A DNA stretch of 15,351 nt from Kineosphaera sp032229625. GTDB taxonomy: Bacteria > Actinomycetota > Actinomycetes > Actinomycetales > Dermatophilaceae. Both the position numbers and the translations under genes were made by a program. The first letter of the stretch is position 1. Every line of letters begins with the position of its first letter. The stretch lies in the NCBI GenBank assembly GCA_032229625.1, contig JAVTVZ010000040.1:1-15351 (forward strand), written 5' to 3'. Of this stretch, positions 1 to 6,005 are shown one piece after another. The notes below the pieces were generated by a model. It did not search any database. It saw only the letters and a list, made by a program, of their open reading frames with translations, and was not told where the DNA came from.

Positions 1-29
1 CCGGGGAGCACGGACGATCCGGCAGATTC

Positions 30-43
30 CACACTGTCGTGTG
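30..43. other. Small hairpin just past the end of the GT4 gene
   Basis: A 5-bp stem (cacac / gtgtg) with a 4-base loop lies 3 bases beyond the minus-strand stop codon at 47-49. It is in the right place for a 3' end structure, but the stem is short and no U-run follows on the minus strand. It is a weak terminator candidate at best. Positions 1-46 hold nothing else I can name. Confidence 0.2.
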
Positions 44-46
44 CGC

Positions 47-2475
47 TCACAGCTCCGCAGCCCTCTCCGCGCGCGCCTTCGGTCCGTGCACGGCGAGCCA
101 CCACCGGGCGATGTGGGCCGCGGTGAAGGGCCCGTGATGCACGATCGCCTCCGGGTGCCGCACGGCGAGCCGGTAGGCGAGCTGGGTGAGCCGCCCGCCG
201 AGGTGGACGAGCACGTCGAGGCGCTCGATGTCGGCCAGCTCGGGCTGCACCTCGACGCGCCGGGCCATCGAGCGGCCGCGCACGACGCCCCACAGGAGCC
301 GATAGACGCGCTGCTCGGAGGCGTTGGCGACGCGGCGCTGCAGCCGCTCGGCGCTGGTCAACCCGGCCATCGCGCGGGCCGCATACCGCTGCGGCAGCCG
401 CGGCACGAGCCGCTCGGCCCCGGCGAGCACAGCGCGCGGCGCCCGGTCGACGACGAGTCGCTCGGTGGTGCGCAGCGCGTTGTAGCGGTCGGCGTGGCCC
501 GGCGTCACGAGCGACACCCCGGCCGGCACCGACGCGATGCCGTCCTCGAGATCGACGGCCACGATGTCGGCGCCGACGTCGGCGGCCCGGTCCGCCCCGT
601 GCTGCACCCGCCGCCACTGCGCCGGCCCCTGGAAGGCGACGACGATCGACAGGTCCAGCGGCGGTGCGAGCGGCGGCTGCGTCGCGCCGTAGACGTATTT
701 GGCGAGCAGGTCCGCGGCGCGCTCGAAGCCGTAGAGGGAGCGCATCATCGCGCGCACCTCCTCGATGTCCGCGACGCTGTGGTCGGTGCGCAGCGCGGCG
801 ACGGCGTCGCGCACGGCCCGCGGGTCGGGGTCGACGTCGACGAACTGGGTCATCCCGAAGCCCTCGGGGATGACCATCGTCTCCTCCGGCCCACCGCAGC
901 GGGTGACGACGACGGGCAGACCCGTCGCGACCGCCTCGACGACCGTGAGCCCGAAGGTCTCGTAGTCCGAGAGGTGCACGAGCACGTCGTGGCTCGTGAA
1001 GTAGCCGCTCACCGCGCCGGGATCGACCTGGCCGGCGAAGGTCACCCGGTCGGTGATCCCCGCCGCGGCGACCTGCGCGACCAGCGCCTCGCGCTCCGGG
1101 CCGTCGCCGACGAGCGTGAGGTGGGCGCCCGGGCGCGTGCCGGCGGCGACCTCCTGCGCGAACGCCTCGACGAGCCGGTGCACGCCCTTGCGGGTGACGA
1201 GGTTGCCGACATACAGCCAGCGGTCCAGGTGTCGCACGGGCTCGTCCCGCAGCGGCAGGATGTCGAAGCGCACCGGGTTCGGCACCGCCGAGATGTGCTC
1301 GGCCTGCTGCGGGCACAGCCGCCGCAGCCCCGCCGCGGGCCCGTCGCTGACCGCGAGCAGCCGCGACGCGCGCCCGACCGCGGCCCGGTATTGGATCGCC
1401 GCCGAGGTGTCCTTGAAAAGCGCCCGCACGTAGGTCGCGTGCTCGGTGATCGTGAAGCGCGTGCGGCGCGCGAGCAGCGGCGCGATCGCCGCGCCCGTCG
1501 GGCCGCCGACATGCGCGCTGAGCACCTTGGCCCGCTCGATGACGTCGCCCGCGTGCTCGCGCAGCGCCTCGCGGTGGATCTCCATCGCCGTCGAGCGCGG
1601 CGTGTGCGACGGGTGCGGCGCGCGGATGACCAGCACGTCGGCCTCGGGCCGCGACTCCCACCACGACCACGACGGCACGCGCGCGCTGCGGTGCCGGCCG
1701 GGCTCGGCGTCCGACTCCGCGCTCGGGGCGGCCGCGTCGCCGGCCTCGGCGCCCGAGGCGCCCCCGGCGCCCGGTGCCGGCTCGTCGGCCGCGGGCGGCG
1801 TCTCGCCCTCGTACAGCGGGTTGCCGTCGACGTGCACGATCGCAATCCGCTGCGGGTGATGCATCGACATCGCGATGACCGCGTCGCGCACGAAGGTGCC
1901 CCACATCGGGTTCTGCGGCGTCGGATACCACGGCGTCGCCACGACTGTCAGGTCGTAGTCGTCCGCCGCGATCGGCGCGGCCTCCAGCCGCGTGCCCAGC
2001 GGCCCGCCCGCGCTGCCCGCACCCGCCGCTCCGCCCGCGACCGGCGGCTGCTGCCCGAGCGAGGGGGTGAGCATCGCCGCTGCCGCCGCCGCCGGATCCC
2101 CGTCCCCGGCGGTGGCCACGTCACCGGTCTCCGGCGTCGTCGGCTCGGCAGCCTCGGTCTCGGTCTCGGTCTCGGTCTCGGGGCGTCGCGCGAGCGAGGG
2201 GGTGAGCATCGCGGCGGCGGCCGCGGCGGGATCGCCNNNNNNNNNNNNNNNNNNNNNNNNNNNNNNNNNNNNNNNNNNNNNNNNNNNNNNNNNNNNNNNN
2301 NNNNNNNNNNNNNNNNNNNNNNNNNNNNNNNNNNNNGGCGTCGCGCGAGCGAGGGGGTGAGCATCGCGGCGGCGGCCGCGGCGGGATCGCCCGCTGCGCC
2401 GCTCGACGCGGGAGACGCGCTCGAGGCAGGCGACGGCTGGTCCGGGGACGTCGGGGTGGTCACGGGTCCGCTCAC
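47..2475 (-). CDS. GT4-family glycosyltransferase with repetitive N-terminus and extra C-terminal domain
   Basis: This is a retaining GT-B glycosyltransferase, expected to act at the cytoplasmic face and transfer a sugar from a nucleotide-activated donor to a growing glycan; donor and acceptor are unknown. With the N-run and one 55-bp duplicate removed, it reads as 757 residues in one frame. Residues 1-120 are Ala/Pro/Thr-rich with two GDPAAAAAAMLTPSL motifs and a TETETE run. Residues 121-545 are the GT-B fold, with YVGNLVTRKGV (370-380, K378 likely contacting the donor phosphate) and the GT4 EX7E motif E454/E462 in ETFGLTVVE. Residues 170-222 are a low-complexity insert. Residues 550-757 form an additional domain I do not recognise. 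The GTG start at 2475 overlaps the acetyltransferase stop (GTGA), which suggests translational coupling. A second in-frame GTG at 2463 is 11 bases after an AGGAG and is an alternative start. Confidence 0.85.
2153..2182 (-). repeat. 6-bp microsatellite coding for Thr-Glu repeats
   Basis: Four perfect ctcggt units followed by one degenerate unit encode TETETETE in the glycosyltransferase N-terminus. The 6-bp period keeps the frame, so copy-number slippage would change linker length without breaking the protein. Confidence 0.8.
2237..2336. other. Assembly gap 1 (100 N) flanked by an identical 55-bp sequence
   Basis: The 55 bases before the gap (2182-2236) equal the 55 bases after it (2337-2391). 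Merging the two copies removes 155 bases and joins the N-terminal frame (start 2475) to the GT4 frame without a stop. The length of exactly 100 N is a placeholder. Because the region contains true repeats, extra motif copies could also be hidden. Confidence 0.9.
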
Positions 2476-3215
2476 TCCTGCTCAGACGTCTCGACCGTGC
2501 CGGCCGCGTCCTTGCCGGGCTTGCCGGACGACTCCTTGCCGGGCTTGCCGGCCTTGTCCGACTTCTCGGCCTTGCGACGCTCCTCGCGCTCCTCCTGCGA
2601 CGCGGCCTTGACGGCCTCGGCGTCCTCCTGGCGGGCGAGCTTGCCGTCGACCTCGACATACGTCTCACCGGTCTGCGGGCAGCGCCAGCGGCCCTTGGAC
2701 AGCGACTCCAGCGGCACCCCGGCGCGCCCGACCCAGCCGATCCGCTTCGCGGGCGAGCCGGCGACGAGCGCGTAGTCCGGCACGTCCTTGACGACGGTCG
2801 ACCCGGCCGCGACCAGCGCCCACGCGCCGATCGTCACCGGCGCCACGCACACCGAGCGCGCGCCGATCGAGGCGCCGCGGCGGCAGGTGACGCCGACGGC
2901 CTCCCAGTCCTCGCCGCGCTTGAGCGTGCCGTCGGGGCTGATCGCGCGGGGGAAGTGGTCGTTGGTGAAGACGACCGCCGGGCCGACGAAGACGCCGTCC
3001 TCCAGGCGCGCCGGCTCGTAGACGAGCGCGTAGTTCTGCAGCTTGCAGTTGTCGCCCATGACGACGCCGGTGCCGACGTAGGCGCCGCGGCCGATGATGC
3101 AGTTGCGGCCGAGGACGGCCTGCTCGCGCACCTGCGCGAGGTGCCAGATGCTGCTGCCGTCACCGATCTGCGCGTCCTGCGCGACGTCGGCGTTGGGCTG
3201 AATCCGCGGGGACAT
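2472..3215 (-). CDS. Sugar N-acetyltransferase, left-handed beta-helix (WbpD/WlbB/FdtC-like)
   Basis: This 247-residue protein is predicted to move an acetyl group from acetyl-CoA to the amino group of a nucleotide-linked amino sugar in the cytoplasm. Hexapeptide repeats span about residues 5-160 (for example IGRGAYVGTG, IGARSVCVAPVTIG). IWHLAQV (23-29), FTNDHFPR (83-90) and the closing VAGSPAKRIGWV (151-162) are typical of WbpD/WlbB/FdtC-type 3-amino-sugar acetyltransferases, as is the CPQTGETY segment (179-186). The tail, residues 195-247, is unusual: a charged Lys/Glu helix-like stretch, then two GKPGK motifs. ATG at 3215 follows AAAGGA (3223-3228) by 7 bases. It is the first gene of a coupled pair with the GT4 gene, so the modified sugar may feed that enzyme. 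Which 3-amino sugar is used cannot be told, since no aminotransferase gene is in the window. Confidence 0.85.
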   Translation of the reverse strand: MSPRIQPNADVAQDAQIGDGSSIWHLAQVREQAVLGRNCIIGRGAYVGTGVVMGDNCKLQNYALVYEPARLEDGVFVGPAVVFTNDHFPRAISPDGTLKRGEDWEAVGVTCRRGASIGARSVCVAPVTIGAWALVAAGSTVVKDVPDYALVAGSPAKRIGWVGRAGVPLESLSKGRWRCPQTGETYVEVDGKLARQEDAEAVKAASQEEREERRKAEKSDKAGKPGKESSGKPGKDAAGTVETSEQE

Positions 3216-3393
3216 GCGGCGTTCCTTTCGGGCGGGGGCGTGCCGGGCGTCCGGCGAGACGCGCCCGCGGACCCGGCCAACGAGGCCGGTGTGCCGCGGC
3301 GCGGGTGTCGCCGTCGGATCGGGCCGTCGACCGGACCCCCAGGGACCGGACCGACACGACGCCGACCCCTGTCGACGCGAACCCTTCGAGGCC

Positions 3394-3399
3394 AGCCTA
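3394..3399 (-). promoter_or_regulatory. Possible -10 box (TAGGCT) for the acetyltransferase/GT4 unit
   Basis: TAGGCT on the minus strand fits the actinobacterial TANNNT -10 pattern and lies about 180 bases before the ATG at 3215. No clear TTGACN is found at the right distance, so support is weak. Confidence 0.25.
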
Positions 3400-3487
3400 C
3401 GCACCCGACGCGGGCCCGACCGACACGGCCGCGCAGCCCGGACGACGACCGGCGGGTGCGCGACCGCGCGAGAGCGCGTCGGGCTGG

Positions 3488-3493
3488 GATACT
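3488..3493 (+). promoter_or_regulatory. Possible -10 box (GATACT) for the 3543 glycosyltransferase
   Basis: GATACT is one base off TATACT and lies 49 bases upstream of the ATG at 3543, leaving room for a short leader with the AGGAGGA ribosome site. No -35 match is visible. Confidence 0.3.
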
Positions 3494-3530
3494 GACCGGC
3501 GAACGTCTCGCCACGGCCCGCCCCGCGGGC

Positions 3531-3537
3531 AGGAGGA
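3531..3537 (+). promoter_or_regulatory. Strong ribosome-binding site AGGAGGA
   Basis: AGGAGGA stands 5 bases before the ATG at 3543. It fixes that start against the longer open frame that continues upstream across the intergenic region. Confidence 0.8.
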
Positions 3538-3542
3538 ACGCG

Positions 3543-4922
3543 ATGCCCCCTTCGCCCACCGCAGCCGTCGACGACGGCGCCGCCCCCCACCTGCTGTATG
3601 TCGCGTGGGGCTACCCCCCGAGCCGCGGCGGCGGGGTCTACCGGGCCTTGGCGACGCCGAACGCCTTCGCCGCGCAGGGCTTCCGCGTCACCGTCCTGAC
3701 GTGCACGCGCGAGACGTTCCTCGGCTCGACGGGCGCGGACCTGTCGCTGGAGGAGCAGATCCACCCCGGCGTGCAGGTCGTGCGCATCCCCTTCCCGTGG
3801 CCGGCGCTGGAGACCGACGTGCGCAAGTGGTCGACGCTGCGCGCGCTCGCGCCGGGGCTGTGGCGGCGCCGCCAGCGGGTGCTCGACGTGCGCGACTTCC
3901 CCGAGGTGTCCTACGGGCCGTGGCGGCGGCCGCTGGAGGAGGCGGCGCTGGCGATCCACGCCGACTCCCCCGTCGACCTCGTCGTCGCCAGCGCCAACCC
4001 CAACGTCGACTTCATGGCCGCCGACGTGCTCCAGCGCCGCCACGGGGTCCCCTATGTCATGGACTACCGCGACGCGTGGATGCTCGACGTCTTCTCCGGC
4101 GGGCTGCTGCACGAGGAGGGCGGGCGCGTCGACCAGCTCGAGCGGGCGCTGCTCGGGCGGGCGCGCGAGGCGTGGTTCGTCAACGAGCCGATCCGCGCGT
4201 GGCACGCGGCGCGCCACCCCGAGCTCGCCGACCGCTTCCACGTCGTCGCCAACGGCTACGACCCGCAGTTCGCCCCCCAGGCCGATCTCGACCCGCCCGG
4301 CGCGCGCGACCCGCAGCGGCCGCTGACCTTCGGTTATATCGGCACGGCGTCCAAGAAGGTGCCGCTGGAGCCCTTCGCGCAGGGCTGGCGGCTCGCGCGG
4401 CGCGACGACCGGCTCCGCGACGCTCAGGCGCAGCTCTGGGGCTACCTCGGCTTCTACGCCCTGCCCGCCTCCGAGCTCGTCGCGCTCGTCGACGACTACG
4501 CCCAGGACGGGCTGTCGTATTGCGGCCCGGTGCCCAAGCAGGAGGTGCGGGCGCGCTACGCGACGTTCGACGCGCTTTTGCTCATCCTCGGCGCCGGCAA
4601 GTATGTGACGAGCGGCAAGGTCTTCGAATACACCGCGAGCGCCCTGCCGATCGTCGCGGTGCACGACCCCGGCAACGCCGCGAGCGACATCCTGCGCGAC
4701 TACCCGCTGTGGTTCCCGGTGACGGACCTGGCGCCGGAGTCGATCTCGGCCGCGCTCCTGGACGCGGCGGACGCGGCGCGGCACGCCGACCGGGCGACCC
4801 GGCAGGCCTGCGCGGACTTCGCGGCCCACTACTCCCGGGATCTGCAACTCGCCCCGCGCGTGGCGTCCCTGCAGGAGTCCCTGCGATCACCGGCGGGCGC
4901 GGACGCCCGGCCGACCGCCTGA
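3543..4922 (+). CDS. GT-B glycosyltransferase (family 4-like)
   Basis: This 459-residue protein is predicted to be a cytoplasmic or membrane-associated sugar transferase of the polysaccharide locus. The N-terminal Rossmann half starts at LLYVAWGYPPSRGGGVYRA (17-35), the glycine-rich acceptor-side loop of GT4 enzymes; YVMDYRDAW (171-179) is also typical. The C-terminal half starts near FGYIGTASKK (263-272) and continues through YCGPVPKQEV (326-335) and YVTSGKVFEYTASALPIVAV (354-373). There the usual EX7E region is replaced by a GK-(L/V)-FEY motif, as in divergent GT4-like proteins. The start has a strong AGGAGGA site. The gene is followed after 44 bp by the unrecognised 322-residue gene, probably in one transcript. 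The exact sugar and linkage are not predictable. Confidence 0.85.
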   Translation: MPPSPTAAVDDGAAPHLLYVAWGYPPSRGGGVYRALATPNAFAAQGFRVTVLTCTRETFLGSTGADLSLEEQIHPGVQVVRIPFPWPALETDVRKWSTLRALAPGLWRRRQRVLDVRDFPEVSYGPWRRPLEEAALAIHADSPVDLVVASANPNVDFMAADVLQRRHGVPYVMDYRDAWMLDVFSGGLLHEEGGRVDQLERALLGRAREAWFVNEPIRAWHAARHPELADRFHVVANGYDPQFAPQADLDPPGARDPQRPLTFGYIGTASKKVPLEPFAQGWRLARRDDRLRDAQAQLWGYLGFYALPASELVALVDDYAQDGLSYCGPVPKQEVRARYATFDALLLILGAGKYVTSGKVFEYTASALPIVAVHDPGNAASDILRDYPLWFPVTDLAPESISAALLDAADAARHADRATRQACADFAAHYSRDLQLAPRVASLQESLRSPAGADARPTA

Positions 4923-4923
4923 C

Positions 4924-4940
4924 ACCGGCCACTCGCCGGT
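4924..4940 (+). other. Short hairpin between the GT gene and the 322-residue gene
   Basis: A 6-bp stem (accggc / gccggt) with a 5-base loop follows the stop codon directly. There is no U-run and the next gene starts 27 bases later, so at most it tunes read-through or mRNA stability. Confidence 0.3.
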
Positions 4941-4966
4941 CATCAGCCCGAGGCAAAGGTAGGACG

Positions 4967-5935
4967 ATGCGGATCCTGATCATGGACGCCGGCCGCGGCA
5001 CGCGCGGCGCGAAGGTCGCGCTGTGGCGTGAGAAGCTAAGCCTGGACCCCGGCGACGACGTCGCGCTGCTGACGTGGCAGGCGCCCGCCGAGCCGCTGCC
5101 CGTCGTCGCGCACCTGGTCGCCGGCCCCGCGCTGCACCTGGGTCGCGAGCCGCGGCAGGTCGCCGTCGCCGGCGAGGCATCGTCCCCGGCCGTGACGACC
5201 GGTCCGTCCGCCTCGACCTCCGAGGACAGGTCCGAGGTCGACGGCTCGCAGGTCGACGGCTCGACGGCCGAGCGGGTCGCGGCGCAGGTCACCGCCGACG
5301 AGCCCGACGTCGTCGCCGACGAGATCTCCGAGCAGTACGCCGACGCCGAGGCCCTCGCGGTGACCGACACCGGCTCCTTCGACGTCGTGCCCGACGACGC
5401 GTTCGACGGATCGCAGGACGACACTGCGCAGGACCAGGCGACCGGCGCGACCGAACCCCCGAAAGCAACCGAGCGCTCCGAGACGGTCGAGCACTCCGAG
5501 GCGGTCGAGCACTCCGAGGCGGCGGTGCGCTCCGAGGCGGCGGTGCCGCTTTCGGCGCTGCCCCGGCACCAACCGCAGCGCCTCGTGCACGGCGCGCAGT
5601 GGCGGGCCAACAAGGCGCGGCTGCGGGCCCGGCGCGGCTACCGGCAGGGGCGCGCGACGGCCCGCCGAGCCCAGGACCTGCCGTCGCAGGCGGTCCGATC
5701 GGTGCTGCGGCTGCGCGGCAGCGGGGTGCCCAACGAGTTCGCGCTCGCGGTCGCCGGGTCGGCCCAGGCCGCGCGGCTCTTCGCGGGCGCCGACGTCGTC
5801 GTGCCCGTCGACGAGCTGTCCCAGCGCGCCGCGTGGGTCCTGGCCCGGCGGGTCGACGGCCCGGACGTCGTCGTCACCTTCCACGCCGCGACCCGCACCA
5901 TCGCCCGCCGCCGCGCCGGCACCACCGCCGACTGA
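4967..5935 (+). CDS. Unrecognised protein with acidic repetitive middle, glycan locus
   Basis: I do not recognise this 322-residue protein. The first 60 residues (MRILIMDAGRGTRGAKVALW and onward) look like the opening beta-alpha unit of a GT-B or other Rossmann domain. Residues about 70-195 are a low-complexity, strongly acidic linker rich in Asp/Glu/Ser/Thr, ending in four six-residue repeats (ERSETV, EHSEAV, EHSEAA, VRSEAA). Residues 200-250 are strongly basic. Residues 253-305 (VPNEFALAV, LFAGADVVVPVDELSQRAAW, DVVVTF) again look like alternating strands and helices. The two ends could together form half of a GT-B fold, with the linker as an insert. ATG at 4967 is preceded by AAAGGTAGGA at a good distance. 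The position 44 bp after a glycosyltransferase suggests a role in glycan assembly. No signal peptide or membrane helix is visible. Confidence 0.75.
   Translation: MRILIMDAGRGTRGAKVALWREKLSLDPGDDVALLTWQAPAEPLPVVAHLVAGPALHLGREPRQVAVAGEASSPAVTTGPSASTSEDRSEVDGSQVDGSTAERVAAQVTADEPDVVADEISEQYADAEALAVTDTGSFDVVPDDAFDGSQDDTAQDQATGATEPPKATERSETVEHSEAVEHSEAAVRSEAAVPLSALPRHQPQRLVHGAQWRANKARLRARRGYRQGRATARRAQDLPSQAVRSVLRLRGSGVPNEFALAVAGSAQAARLFAGADVVVPVDELSQRAAWVLARRVDGPDVVVTFHAATRTIARRRAGTTAD
5471..5542 (+). repeat. Four 18-bp in-frame tandem repeats
   Basis: Units begin at 5471, 5489, 5507 and 5525, each of the form gaGCnCTCCGAGnCGGnn. They encode six-residue repeats around a Ser-Glu core within the acidic linker of the 322-residue protein. 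Neighbouring units differ at one to a few bases, so the array is fairly recent. Confidence 0.85.
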
Positions 5936-5949
5936 CCCGCGCCGCCGAG

Positions 5950-6005
5950 CCACCACCCACCAGCGACCACCCACCAGGCGACCACTCAACGGCCGACCAC
6001 CCGCT
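5950..6005. repeat. Imperfect 14-bp tandem repeat between convergent genes
   Basis: Four degenerate units of about 14 bp (core CGACCACCCACCAG) fill the 68-bp space between the stop codons of the two convergent genes and touch the minus-strand stop at 6004-6006. The plus strand is almost free of T here. No classical terminator hairpin is seen in this spacer. Confidence 0.6.

Larger units (their letters stand above)
2057..2391 (-). repeat. 45-bp coding repeats (GDPAAAAAAMLTPSL) around an assembly gap
   Basis: The 15-residue motif GDPAAAAAAMLTPSL is encoded at 2057-2101, 2192-2236 and 2347-2391 on the minus strand. The last two copies are identical in DNA and flank the N-run, so they may be one copy counted twice. 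The first differs at several synonymous positions, so it is an older, genuine duplicate. The true copy number is at least two. Confidence 0.75.
3216..3542. other. Divergent intergenic region, 327 bp
   Basis: This stretch separates the minus-strand acetyltransferase/GT4 pair from the plus-strand GT gene, so it must hold promoters for both directions. I see -10-like hexamers on each strand (listed separately) but no convincing -35 boxes, and no small gene with a good ribosome site. Confidence 0.6.

Noticed and set aside
41..2611. Very long open frames opposite or out of frame with the glycosyltransferases (for example 41-2611 plus, 2472-4847 minus beyond the acetyltransferase, 3305-4922 plus)
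   Set aside because: They are Arg/Ala/Pro-rich shadow frames typical of GC-rich DNA, have no domain signatures, and overlap genes with clear family motifs.
2476..2668. Upstream extension of the GT4 gene to 2668 in the frame read after the first gap
   Set aside because: That frame joins the GT4 domain only because the N-run has a length of 100. After collapsing the 55-bp duplicate, the correct frame starts at 2475 and overlaps the acetyltransferase by four bases.
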